Under the pieces are notes generated by a model. That model was not told where the DNA came from. It searched no databases and worked only from the letters and a program-made list of their open reading frames with translations. Source: Acidobacteriota bacterium (lineage in GTDB: Bacteria > Acidobacteriota > Blastocatellia > Pyrinomonadales > Pyrinomonadaceae). Taken from it: a stretch of DNA of 21,036 nt. The stretch is taken from assembly GCA_003222855.1 (NCBI GenBank), contig QHXH01000208.1, forward strand, positions 1-21,036, written 5' to 3'. A program made the position numbers and the translations under genes. The stretch's first letter is position 1, and every line of letters begins with the position of its first letter. Of this stretch, positions 14,029 through 20,700 are shown in pieces.

Positions 14029-14999
14029 AAAATCAATCCTTCGCGCGAGACTTTCCAATTCAAAATCTCCGCGCCTGCTTCGGTTGCCAGGGCGCGTTCG
14101 AGGTCTTGCTTTCGTCCGTCAGCACAAAGAAAAGCGATGCATCCGCCGCCGCCGGCGCCACAGACTTTTGCTCCCTCAGCTCCATTCGCCAGAGCTTTCT
14201 CGACGATTGCATCCATGTGCGGCGTCGTGATGTTCGGCGCCAGCCGCTTTCGATTCGGATAAGCCGCGCGCATGATTTCTCCGACCGCGTCCCAGTCGCT
14301 CGCTAAGAGCGCGTCGCGCATTTGCTCGGCCGCGTCACGAATGCGTTCGAAAATCTCGAACACCTCGGCGTCGCCGTTGATATGACGCTTGAACATTTCC
14401 CAGTTGTTGATTCCCGAAAGACGCGGCTGGCCCGTGTAGCAAATCACAAAGCGGCGATCGATTTCTTCTTCTTCAATCGCCAGATGTTCGCGCTCGACGC
14501 CGTCAGCACGCAGGTGAATGCAGGAAGCCGAGCCGTACAGCGCCGGATAATAATCCTGAATGCCCGCGGGAACTTTGATGACCGTCGTTTCGACGTTCGC
14601 GGCAATTCCGATGAAGCTGCCTTCGTCGTATCGATCCCCTATCAATCGATTCAACGCGCCGATAAGCGCGATCGCCAGCGCGGATGATCCCGAAATGCCC
14701 GCGCCCGCCGGCGCTTCACTATGAGTGATCAAATGAAAGCCGGTCTCAGGACGAAAGAAATGGACCATCTTCGAAACCAGTTCGAGCCGCGTATCACTTG
14801 CGAGTTCGTCTATGCGATCGATTGTGGTTTCGAAGCGCACGCCGCGGTCATCGTCGCGAGTCTCGATGCGCACACGGGCCAGCAACGAAAGCGCAAAATT
14901 GACGGTCGAGGCGCCGGCGTGGAACAGGTAAAGAGGCCAGATATCAATGGTGCCGCCGGCTAAATCGGCACGCGTCGGGGCAGAAGATTCGATGATCAT
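14010..14999 (-). CDS. GHMP-family sugar kinase (heptose-7-phosphate kinase-like)
   Basis: A 329-residue GHMP-superfamily kinase. Motif 1 is at the N-terminus (SAPTRADLAGGTIDIWP, residues 6-22), in the form found in D-glycero-D-manno-heptose-7-phosphate kinase and related sugar kinases. The ATP-binding Gly/Ser loop APAGAGISGSSALAIAL (96-112) and the C-terminal motif AKVCGAGGGGCIAFL (about 282-296) are intact. Family knowledge: these enzymes phosphorylate a sugar hydroxyl using ATP, often for surface polysaccharide precursors. No heptose-pathway neighbours are present, so the substrate is not settled. The last residues (SQARP) and the stop codon come from a repeat arm, so the C-terminus may have been rewritten. 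It is convergent with the YycJ-like gene. Another palindromic element begins 10 bases upstream of the ATG, and no Shine-Dalgarno site is visible. Confidence 0.85.
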   Translation of the reverse strand: MIIESSAPTRADLAGGTIDIWPLYLFHAGASTVNFALSLLARVRIETRDDDRGVRFETTIDRIDELASDTRLELVSKMVHFFRPETGFHLITHSEAPAGAGISGSSALAIALIGALNRLIGDRYDEGSFIGIAANVETTVIKVPAGIQDYYPALYGSASCIHLRADGVEREHLAIEEEEIDRRFVICYTGQPRLSGINNWEMFKRHINGDAEVFEIFERIRDAAEQMRDALLASDWDAVGEIMRAAYPNRKRLAPNITTPHMDAIVEKALANGAEGAKVCGAGGGGCIAFLCADGRKQDLERALATEAGAEILNWKVSREGLILSQARP

Positions 15000-15008
15000 T
15001 AGTTTTTG

Positions 15009-15104
15009 GGGCTTAGAGCTTAGACTTTGGATTTTTGAATTTGCTCACACAAAGGAGTTGTTTAGGTACCGAGCGCTAAAATCCAAGCTCTAAATTCTAA
15101 GCCC
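15009..15104. repeat. Long imperfect palindrome between dedA-like and GHMP kinase genes
   Basis: GGGCTTAGAGCTTAGAC...TTTT (15009-15035) is mirrored by 15078-15104, 23 of 27 positions complementary, around a 42-base centre containing AAAGGAG. It fills essentially the whole 105-base gap and abuts the stop codon of the DedA-family gene. It is non-coding and MITE-like. Confidence 0.7.
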
Positions 15105-15797
15105 TCATTTCAAATGAATCTTTTCGCGGATCTCGTCTTTCAGTTCTTTCACACTCTCGATCGCGGCGTGTTCGATCTGCTGTAAACGCTCAGGCTTAAT
15201 TTCCTCGACTCTCTTTGAAACCCAACGTCGCTTAATCAAATAAACCACGACCACGCCGCCGATGAGAATGCCTAGTAGGATTCTTCCAACATGACGAAAG
15301 TCGCCAATCAATCCCATCACGGCGCTACTGAAAAAATAACCGACGCCGCTGAGAATTGAAACCCACAAGAAGCAACTGCCGAGCGAGAGCGGCACGAAAC
15401 GCACATAGGGCATGCGCGCGACGCCGTAAAAGGTACACGAGGCCCAGCGCAACCCGTAAACATACTTCGAAATGAAGATTGAAAGAGTGCCGAAGCGGTT
15501 GGTCATCCGCTCAATGCGCGGACTGGCGGTGCGATAGAAGCGAAACTTGTGCACTGTGCCACTGAAGATGCGGCCGGCGCCATAAGCCAGGTTGTCGCTT
15601 GCGAAGCCCGCGATGGTTCCCCAGAGAAGTACTTTCGCAAATCCGTATCCCTTTATGAGACCGTCATCGAAAAATCCCGAGTGGGCCAACACGCCCGCCA
15701 GCAAAAGCGTCAGATCGCCTTCGATCATGATCAGCACGAATACTCCGTACATGCCGTACAACTCGATCAGATGAGACACGAACTGGAGACTGGTCAT
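15105..15797 (-). CDS. DedA-family membrane protein
   Basis: A 230-residue protein with about five hydrophobic segments (about 12-40, 52-75, 105-125, 135-160, 170-190) and a charged C-terminal tail (IKRRWVSKRVEEIKPERLQQIEHAA). DedA/SNARE-associated signatures are present: the acidic IEGDLTLLLAGVLAHSG near residue 25, ASDNLAYGAGR near 66, and the re-entrant-loop region FISKYVYGLRWASCTFYGVARMPYVRF around 108-134, with its conserved Arg. Family knowledge: DedA proteins act in membrane homeostasis, and some are flippases recycling undecaprenyl phosphate or phosphatidylethanolamine. The specific lipid is not predictable. It lies downstream of, and separately from, a universal-stress-protein gene on the same strand, with a 157-base repeat-filled gap. 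Confidence 0.85.
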   Translation of the reverse strand: MTSLQFVSHLIELYGMYGVFVLIMIEGDLTLLLAGVLAHSGFFDDGLIKGYGFAKVLLWGTIAGFASDNLAYGAGRIFSGTVHKFRFYRTASPRIERMTNRFGTLSIFISKYVYGLRWASCTFYGVARMPYVRFVPLSLGSCFLWVSILSGVGYFFSSAVMGLIGDFRHVGRILLGILIGGVVVVYLIKRRWVSKRVEEIKPERLQQIEHAAIESVKELKDEIREKIHLK

Positions 15798-15824
15798 GGG
15801 ATCAGTAGGCAGTGAGCAGTTAAC

Positions 15825-15948
15825 GGTGAGCAGTTAGCAGGAGATTAGCGAAGCTACTGTTTTGGAGTCCCGCCTTCAGGCGGCGAAGTCGCGCGCGAAA
15901 GTAACCGCCTGAAGGCGGAACTCCGAAAACGGGTGCTCACTGCTCACC
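15825..15948. repeat. MITE-like nested inverted repeat between uspA-like and dedA-like genes
   Basis: The outer arms GGTGAGCAGT (15825-15834) and ACTGCTCACC (15939-15948) match perfectly. The inner arms 15859-15883 and 15905-15930 match over 25 bases with a bulge and one mismatch (GGAGT...CCGCCTTCAGGCGG). A further GTGAGCAGT copy lies at 15812-15820. The gap carries no protein gene. The element ends seven bases before the stop codon of the universal stress protein gene. Confidence 0.75.
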
Positions 15949-15954
15949 TTCTTC

Positions 15955-16443
15955 CTACTCGGGGGGTGGTTTGACTACCAGCACGGGACAGCGCGCGTGA
16001 CGGACCACTGCCTCAGCGGTTGAACCGAAGATTATGCGGCCAAGTCCGGTGCGTCCGTGCGACGAGATTACGATCAGATCAACTTCACGTTCATTCGCGA
16101 CGCGAACAATCTCAGCCGCCGCGTCGCCGTGGGCAATGACTTCTTCGACCTGCAACCCGCGCAAATCTTCACAGCCTAATAGATCCGGCATCTCGCGTTC
16201 AGCAGAGTCTTCCAGTTGCTCGCTAATCTCGGCGATCGGCATCGCTTCTGCGAGGCCGGTATAGCCGACGGCGGGAACGATCGGTTCGACCACATTAATA
16301 CAAATGACGGTCGCTTTCGCCGCGCGCGCGATTGCTGCCGCATAGGGCAAGGCGTGGTTTGCGCAGCCGCTGAAATCCGTCGGCAGCAGGATTCTGCGTA
16401 ACCGCAAAGGCGGCGCCCCAGTCTCTTCCGGGAGTGTCGTCAT
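15955..16443 (-). CDS. Universal stress protein (UspA family)
   Basis: A 162-residue single-domain protein read from ATG 16443 (MTTLPEETGAPPLRLRRILLPTDFS). A longer frame upstream to 16821 overlaps the divergent ROK gene and is not family-like, so it is rejected. The fold starts with ILLPTDFSG, and the C-terminus has the ATP-binding signature HGRTGLGRIIFGSTAEAVVRHARCPVLVV (G-x2-G-x9-G-S/T type), placing it among the nucleotide-binding UspA proteins. Family knowledge: cytoplasmic dimers induced by growth arrest and stress. Upstream, TAGAAT (16463-16458) with CTGTCA 18 bases before it could be a promoter placing the transcript start only some eight bases before the ATG. This agrees with the lack of a ribosome site and suggests a near-leaderless mRNA. 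Confidence 0.85.
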   Translation of the reverse strand: MTTLPEETGAPPLRLRRILLPTDFSGCANHALPYAAAIARAAKATVICINVVEPIVPAVGYTGLAEAMPIAEISEQLEDSAEREMPDLLGCEDLRGLQVEEVIAHGDAAAEIVRVANEREVDLIVISSHGRTGLGRIIFGSTAEAVVRHARCPVLVVKPPPE

Positions 16444-16457
16444 GTTCGTTGCGGGGC

Positions 16458-16487
16458 ATTCTACACGCAGAAGCCGCAGTTTGACAG
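16458..16487 (-). promoter_or_regulatory. Possible promoter of the universal stress protein gene
   Basis: Minus-strand CTGTCA (16487-16482), an 18-base spacer and TAGAAT (16463-16458) fit a sigma-70-like promoter moderately well. Its -35 region overlaps that of the opposing ROK promoter, so the two would compete for polymerase. Confidence 0.4.
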
Positions 16488-16509
16488 CCCCTGGACCGTC
16501 GCATAAGAT
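16481..16509 (+). promoter_or_regulatory. Sigma-70-like promoter of the ROK gene
   Basis: A perfect TTGACA (16481-16486), a 17-base spacer and TAAGAT (16504-16509). Transcription would begin about 16516, giving a leader of roughly 46 bases before the ATG at 16562. Confidence 0.6.
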
Positions 16510-16561
16510 GGCGACGAAATCCCTGCCCTGATCCAGTAACCTCGTGCGAAAGGTCTCGCGC

Positions 16562-17503
16562 ATGCCTGAAAAATCCGCAAACAACTTTGCCGGAATCGAA
16601 GTCGCTAAGACGACGATGCGGGGTGTTCTGATTTCCGAACCCGGCCAGACCCTCGATCGGCGTGAATCAAAATACGAGCCCGACAATTTGATCAAGTCCA
16701 TCACTGATCTTGCCGGCGAGCTGCGAAAGTCGGGCGAGATCAAAGCAGTCGGCCTGGCCATTCCCGGTTTGGTTAATCGCGAGACGGATCGAGTGCTGGT
16801 CTCGACCGGACTCCCCTTCACGGCGCGCGAGCATATCCACTCGGAATTGATGGAAGCGACGGGTTTGCGATTCGAATTAGAGAATGATGCGAACGCCGCC
16901 GCCTATGGCGAGTACAAGGCGGGTGCCGGTCGCGATGCGCGCGACATCTTCTATATCGGCATCGGCGACGCGATCGGTGGGGCGATCATTCTTGACGGGA
17001 AACTGTGGACCGGGGCGTCGGGATGCGCCGGCGAGATTGGACACATCACGATCGACACTGAAGGCGCTGAGTGTGTCTGCGGCAATACTGGTTGTTTAGA
17101 AACGATCGCTTCGGGTCCGAACATTCTGCGCCGGGCGCGTGAACGCCTTAATCGCGATTCCACATCGTCTCTGTCGCGCCTGGCGATGCAGACGAGTTTC
17201 ACTGCCGGCGATTTGGCCCTGGAAGCAAACAACGGTGATGATTTTTCCGTGATGATGCTTGAGCGCACCGGACGCTCGATTGGCATCGCGGTCGCCAGTA
17301 TGATCAATCTTCTGAGTATCGAGCGAATAATTCTGGGCGGCGCGGTCATAGAAGCAGGCGATTTAATCCTTAAGCCAATCATCGCCGAAGCCCGCAAGCG
17401 TTCATTCCAACAGTGTTTCGAAGCGACGAAGGTTGTCGCTGCCGAGCTTGGCGCGGACGGTGTGGCCATCGGCGCGGCGCTGCTCGCCCGTGACGCGCAG
17501 TAA
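16562..17503 (+). CDS. ROK-family protein with degenerate ATP-binding motifs
   Basis: A 313-residue protein from ATG 16562, chosen because AAGG lies 8 bases upstream; a GTG six codons earlier is the alternative. ROK hallmarks are clear: ENDANAAAYGE with the catalytic Asp, SGCAGEIGH, and the zinc motif GAECVCGNTGCLET (CxCGxxGCxE) with its upstream His. However, the first phosphate loop, usually D-x-G-G-T-K, reads GIEVAKTTMRG, and the second, usually G-T-G-x-G-G, reads IGDAIGG. Family knowledge: ROK proteins are glucose/N-acetylhexosamine kinases or sugar-responsive repressors. There is no N-terminal helix-turn-helix, so it is not a classical repressor. Reduced or lost kinase activity is inferred. 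It is divergent from a universal stress protein gene and probably co-transcribed with the secreted protein 29 bases downstream. Confidence 0.85.
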   Translation: MPEKSANNFAGIEVAKTTMRGVLISEPGQTLDRRESKYEPDNLIKSITDLAGELRKSGEIKAVGLAIPGLVNRETDRVLVSTGLPFTAREHIHSELMEATGLRFELENDANAAAYGEYKAGAGRDARDIFYIGIGDAIGGAIILDGKLWTGASGCAGEIGHITIDTEGAECVCGNTGCLETIASGPNILRRARERLNRDSTSSLSRLAMQTSFTAGDLALEANNGDDFSVMMLERTGRSIGIAVASMINLLSIERIILGGAVIEAGDLILKPIIAEARKRSFQQCFEATKVVAAELGADGVAIGAALLARDAQ

Positions 17504-17532
17504 ATCCGAAGCACACAAAAGCACAAAGCATC

Positions 17533-18252
17533 ATGAAACTAATTCTGGTTATTCTCCTCATCTCACTTATATTCACGGCCGCGATTGGCCAACGCAAAAT
17601 AGATAACAAAGAACCGAAATGCACTTTGGGACTGGACCACGCGCCAGAGTTGCGAGGCTTTCGTATTGCGACGGCTCAACAAAACGTCCTGGCGAGATTT
17701 CCCGGCGTCTCGATCGAGAAGCCCGATAAGTTCGGCCTCGCCAAGCTGCGTCTGTCAGTCATCGATTCTGCGGACGTGATAAAAGGTTCCCCGACGCGCG
17801 ATAAAGGCGTGCAGGCCGACATTACGGCAAGGCCGGAAGATGGCAGTGCGTTCGTGATCGATAGCGCGAAATTTCCAGTGTTAAAGGGCGTAAGAAGAAT
17901 CGAGTTGCGGTTTATCGACGGCCGGTTGTCCTTTGTTCTGGTCGCCTATGATGATTCGATCAAGTGGGAGAACATCGATGACTTCGTCAGTACGGTTTCA
18001 AAGACGTTGAGTTTGCCAAACGAGTGGCGCACCCCCGCTGAGGCTGGAAGCGAAAGCACTGAGAAAGAACTTCGGTGCGATGCGTTTGTAATTTCCGCAA
18101 ACGTCGGCGCCGATCCTTTGGACTCGCGTGTCGGGGCTCAGCTAACGGTTGAAGATCCGGCGGCCTGGAAAGCTTTATCAAAGCGGCAGAATGACGTACA
18201 AGAAAAAGCTAAACGCGAAGCCGACGAAAAGCGAAAAAGTTTTAAGCCGTGA
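17533..18252 (+). CDS. Secreted protein of unknown function
   Basis: A 239-residue protein that I do not recognise. It starts with a signal peptide (MKLILVILLISLIFTAAIGQ, likely cleaved after residue 19-20). The mature part has mixed alpha/beta composition. Two cysteines, Cys30 (PKCTLGL) and one in ELRCDAF near 180, could form a disulfide outside the cytoplasm. The N-terminal motif APELRGFRIATAQQNVLARFPG resembles a small-domain start seen in uncharacterised exported proteins, and the C-terminus is a charged Lys/Glu/Arg helix (QEKAKREADEKRKSF). The gene follows the ROK gene after 29 bases on the same strand, so an operon is likely. No Shine-Dalgarno site is visible. It is convergent with purE, with a palindromic element between them. 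Confidence 0.7.
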   Translation: MKLILVILLISLIFTAAIGQRKIDNKEPKCTLGLDHAPELRGFRIATAQQNVLARFPGVSIEKPDKFGLAKLRLSVIDSADVIKGSPTRDKGVQADITARPEDGSAFVIDSAKFPVLKGVRRIELRFIDGRLSFVLVAYDDSIKWENIDDFVSTVSKTLSLPNEWRTPAEAGSESTEKELRCDAFVISANVGADPLDSRVGAQLTVEDPAAWKALSKRQNDVQEKAKREADEKRKSFKP

Positions 18253-18258
18253 CGTTTG

Positions 18259-18310
18259 CGTGGCACGGGCGTCCCGCCCGTGAGCTCACGCGCAAGATGC
18301 GCGTGCCACG
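18259..18310. repeat. Cruciform-like palindromic element
   Basis: The outer arms CGTGGCACG (18259-18267) and CGTGCCACG (18302-18310) enclose two hairpins: CACGGGCG-tcc-CGCCCGTG and CACGCGC-aagat-GCGCGTG. Together they would form a three-way or four-way junction. It lies between convergent genes and may stop transcription from both sides, although it lacks T-tracts. Confidence 0.7.
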
Positions 18311-18317
18311 AGTTGCG

Positions 18318-18830
18318 TTAATCCAGGGTTGTTTCGCGAATTTTCTTTTCTTGTTCCGCACGAAACTCACGTATTTTCCTTTTCAATTCGGGCCTGCTGT
18401 TAGCAAGAATCGCAATCGCAAATAAGGCGGCGTTCGTGGCGCCCGCCTTTCCGATTGCCAGCGTCCCGACCGGAATTCCCGCCGGCATCTGCACCGTCGA
18501 GAGTAACGAATCCAAACCATTGAGCGCGTCGCTTTTCATTGGCACGCCGAGCACCGGGAGGGTCGTGTGCGCGGCGATGACCCCCGCAAGATGCGCCGCG
18601 CCGCCGGCGGCGGCAATTATCACTTCGATTCCGCGAGACTCAGCATTGCCGGCGAACTCGCTGGCAAGCTTTGGAGTGCGGTGTGCCGACATCACCCGCG
18701 ATTCATGCGCGACGCCAAACTTCGCGAGCGTTTCAGACGCCGCACGCATCGTGTCCCAGTCGGACTTGCTGCCCATCAGAACGGCAACCAGTGATTTTGG
18801 TTTAGTCTTTGGTGTACGAATATTTGGCAT
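18318..18830 (-). CDS. purE: Phosphoribosylaminoimidazole carboxylase, PurE (N5-CAIR mutase)
   Basis: A 170-residue protein from ATG 18830 (MPNIRTPKTKPKSLVAVLMGSKSDW). A longer frame to 18902 is rejected because its extra codons come from a palindromic repeat. PurE signatures are intact: GSKSDW (20-25), SAHRTP (48-53), AAAGGAAHLAGVIAAHTTLPVLGVP, and the downstream SLLSTVQMPAGIPVGTLAIGKAGATNAALFA. This is the class I length and pattern, which converts N5-carboxyaminoimidazole ribonucleotide to CAIR in purine synthesis and normally works with PurK. No purK is in the window. It lies downstream of the isocitrate dehydrogenase gene on the same strand, separated by a repeat of about 120 bases. No ribosome site is evident at the ATG. 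Confidence 0.95.
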   Translation of the reverse strand: MPNIRTPKTKPKSLVAVLMGSKSDWDTMRAASETLAKFGVAHESRVMSAHRTPKLASEFAGNAESRGIEVIIAAAGGAAHLAGVIAAHTTLPVLGVPMKSDALNGLDSLLSTVQMPAGIPVGTLAIGKAGATNAALFAIAILANSRPELKRKIREFRAEQEKKIRETTLD

Positions 18831-18856
18831 GAGTAAACTAATTCGCGTGATGGTCA

Positions 18857-18979
18857 GTACCGGGAGCGATAGCGACTGGAGCGCAAGCGTCCTCGCTTGC
18901 AATCATTCGTCGCCGAGACAGCGCGGCAACCGGGACGGTTGCGCTCCAGTCTTACCCAGTCGCTACCGCTCCCGGTACC
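18857..18979. repeat. MITE-like element, copy 1
   Basis: The ends GTACCGGGAGCG (18857-18868) and CGCTCCCGGTAC (about 18967-18978) are inverted repeats. Further in, GACTGGAGCGCAA (18874-18886) pairs with TTGCGCTCCAGTC (about 18940-18952), and there is an internal hairpin GCAAGCG-tcct-CGCTTGC (18883-18900). The right arm carries a small partial duplication (AGTC...AGTC). The unit starting at 18874 recurs at 20562. It lies between isocitrate dehydrogenase and purE and touches the former's stop codon. Confidence 0.8.
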
Positions 18980-20434
18980 TCATTCTCCCTGATCCAATGA
19001 ATATCCACGCTCGCCGTCAAAGTTGCACAGGTTCTCAATCTTAATGAAATCAAAGCCTGCGCCTTCTACGCTGGCGAGTAGTTCGATGATCTGTTTGTGC
19101 GAAATAACTGCGCCTTTATCCTTCGACATGAAGCGGCAGCGCCACTGATCTGAGCAGAACGTTTCGGATTTTCCACCGGGCCACACCTTGACACCCCGAT
19201 TGCTGACCATCACCAGTTGCAGGCCTTCCGGCGCAACTTTCGCTAACGACTGGCCGAGATCATCCGGTGAGCCCTTGAGCCAATCGAGAAAAACATCGAC
19301 GCCGACCAATTCCTTCCTGGTGTCCGATCGTTCCTTGACGATCGTCTCACCGTAAACTTCGGCGATGTCTTGCTGGTTGTAACTGACGGCTTTAAGCGTG
19401 TGCGGTTTCTTGCCGAGGCGCTCCGTCACCGCCTGTGCAAACTCCTTTGTCCCAACTTTTTGTTTGCTGATGCTTTCATCAAAAATGTCGTAGGTGTGCA
19501 CGCCATCTTCGAGCGTGCGCAGCCACGCGTTGTGCACGCGTTCGGCTGTGGCGGTGTGGCCGATATGGACCAGCATCATGATCGCGCCGAGCAGCAACCC
19601 GGAGGGGTTCGCCAGATTTTGCCCGGCGCGGCGCGGCGCCGATCCGTGAATCGCTTCAAACATCGCGATGTTCTCACCAATGTTGGCTGAACCCGCCAAC
19701 CCCACTGAGCCGGCAATCTGGGCCGCTACGTCCGACAAAATGTCGCCGTACAGGTTCGGCATCACGATCACGTCGAAAGCTTCCGGTGTGTCGGCCATTT
19801 TCGCCGCGCCGATGTCGACGATCCAATGCTCGTTCTCGAGGTCCGGATATTCCGCGGCAATCTCGTTGAAGATCTTATGAAACAAACCATCGGTGAATTT
19901 CATAATGTTGTCTTTGGTGAAGCAAGTGACCTTCTTGCGATTGTGACGGCGCGCGTACTCGAATGCGTAGCGAACGATTCTTTCCGATCCCGGCCGCGAA
20001 ATAATCTTCAGACACTGCATCACCTGATCGGTTTGGCGATACTCAATTCCGGCGTACAAATCTTCTTCGTTCTCGCGCACGATCACGACGTCCATGCCGG
20101 GGTGCTTCGTCTCGATGAAAGGGTGATAAGCCACGCAGGGCCGTACATTGGCGTACAGTCCCAGCGTTTTTCGGACCGTGACGTTCAAGCTTTTGTAACC
20201 ACCACCCTGCGGCGTGGTGATCGGAGCCTTCAAAAACACTCTCGTGTTGCGCAGTGAATCCCAGGCGCTTGGATCGATTCCCGAAGTATTGCCTGACAGA
20301 TAGACCTTCTCGCCAATTTCAATTCTTTCGATCGCCAGTTTCGCGCCCGCTTCTTTCAGAATATGCAGCGTCGCTTCCATGATTTCCGGGCCGATGCCGT
20401 CGCCATACGCGACGGTGATAGGAATGGTTGGCAT
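18980..20434 (-). CDS. icd: NADP-type isocitrate dehydrogenase (long Rickettsia/Thermus type)
   Basis: A 484-residue enzyme from ATG 20434 (MPTIPITVAYGDGIGPEIME); AAAGG lies 10 bases upstream. A longer frame to 20590 begins in a repeat and is rejected. Isocitrate-binding residues follow the S-x-N-x3-R-x9-R pattern: Ser82, Asn84, Arg88 and Arg98 (KSLNVTVRKTLGLYANVRP), with Arg120 and Tyr127 in VRENEEDLYAG. Metal ligands lie in NLYGDILSD. The cofactor region reads HGSAPRRAGQNLANPSG, in the form seen in the NADP-linked enzymes of this branch. A C-terminal extension of about 150 residues distinguishes it from the 416-residue E. coli enzyme. It converts isocitrate to 2-oxoglutarate and CO2 in the citric acid cycle. 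Its own promoter is proposed just upstream. Confidence 0.93.
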   Translation of the reverse strand: MPTIPITVAYGDGIGPEIMEATLHILKEAGAKLAIERIEIGEKVYLSGNTSGIDPSAWDSLRNTRVFLKAPITTPQGGGYKSLNVTVRKTLGLYANVRPCVAYHPFIETKHPGMDVVIVRENEEDLYAGIEYRQTDQVMQCLKIISRPGSERIVRYAFEYARRHNRKKVTCFTKDNIMKFTDGLFHKIFNEIAAEYPDLENEHWIVDIGAAKMADTPEAFDVIVMPNLYGDILSDVAAQIAGSVGLAGSANIGENIAMFEAIHGSAPRRAGQNLANPSGLLLGAIMMLVHIGHTATAERVHNAWLRTLEDGVHTYDIFDESISKQKVGTKEFAQAVTERLGKKPHTLKAVSYNQQDIAEVYGETIVKERSDTRKELVGVDVFLDWLKGSPDDLGQSLAKVAPEGLQLVMVSNRGVKVWPGGKSETFCSDQWRCRFMSKDKGAVISHKQIIELLASVEGAGFDFIKIENLCNFDGERGYSLDQGE

Positions 20435-20472
20435 TTGATGATTGCCTTTCGTTGTGGTCTGAGAAGTTGACG

Positions 20473-20501
20473 AATATAAGACAAAAGCTACGAGCGAGCA
20501 A
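20473..20501 (-). promoter_or_regulatory. Possible promoter of isocitrate dehydrogenase gene
   Basis: Minus-strand TTGCTC (20501-20496), a 17-base spacer and TATATT (20478-20473), about 39 bases before the ATG. The -10 is good and the -35 is weak. Confidence 0.45.
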
Positions 20502-20561
20502 AGATAGAAGCGGTGACACGGATCACAATTGTCGCAATCCCCATAAGCGGATGTAGTAATA

Positions 20562-20665
20562 GACTGGAGCGCAAGCGTCCTCGCTTGCATGAGCTTTTGT
20601 TAACGCGTCGCTGCCACCGGGACGGTTGCGGTCGAGTCGGTTCGATTCACCCGCTGACGCGGGTG
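20562..20665. repeat. MITE-like element, copy 2, with adjoining hairpin
   Basis: Bases 20562-20589 are identical to 18874-18901 (28 of 28), and ACCGGGACGGTTGCG (20616-20630) is identical to 18929-18943. The middle parts differ and have similar length. It is followed by a separate perfect hairpin CACCCGC-tgac-GCGGGTG (20648-20665). It lies in the gap between the divergent isocitrate dehydrogenase and mutS2 genes. Confidence 0.8.
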
Positions 20666-20679
20666 GTACTGACTTGAGG

Positions 20680-20688
20680 TGTTAAGAT
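20680..20688 (+). promoter_or_regulatory. Possible extended -10 promoter of mutS2
   Basis: TGTTAAGAT fits an extended -10 element (TGn plus TAAGAT). No clear -35 is found 17 bases upstream, where a palindrome lies. It would give a leader of only a few bases before the ATG at 20701. Confidence 0.3.
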
Positions 20689-20700
20689 TAACCCCTACTG

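Noticed and set aside
13709..14230. 173-codon plus-strand frame across the composite repeat
   Set aside because: It runs through the YycJ-like end, the repeat and antisense to the GHMP kinase; it is Arg/Leu-rich with no domain.
16444..16821. Long N-terminal extension of the universal stress protein
   Set aside because: It overlaps the ROK gene on the other strand and its residues look like antisense of that gene; the UspA fold begins after 16443.
16951..17526. 191-codon minus-strand frame opposite the ROK gene
   Set aside because: It is antisense to a clear ROK coding sequence and has no recognisable motif.
18831..18902. N-terminal extension of PurE beginning MQARTLALQS
   Set aside because: The same ten residues also begin the longest frame of isocitrate dehydrogenase (20590). 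Both come from the repeated palindromic element, not from a conserved protein segment.
18436..19044. 202-codon plus-strand frame opposite purE
   Set aside because: It is an antisense shadow of purE plus repeat DNA, with Ala/Ser/Arg-biased composition.
20435..20590. N-terminal extension of isocitrate dehydrogenase
   Set aside because: It starts in the repeat, is Cys/Ser-rich and unlike the family; the family N-terminus begins at 20434 with a ribosome site nearby and a likely promoter inside the extension.
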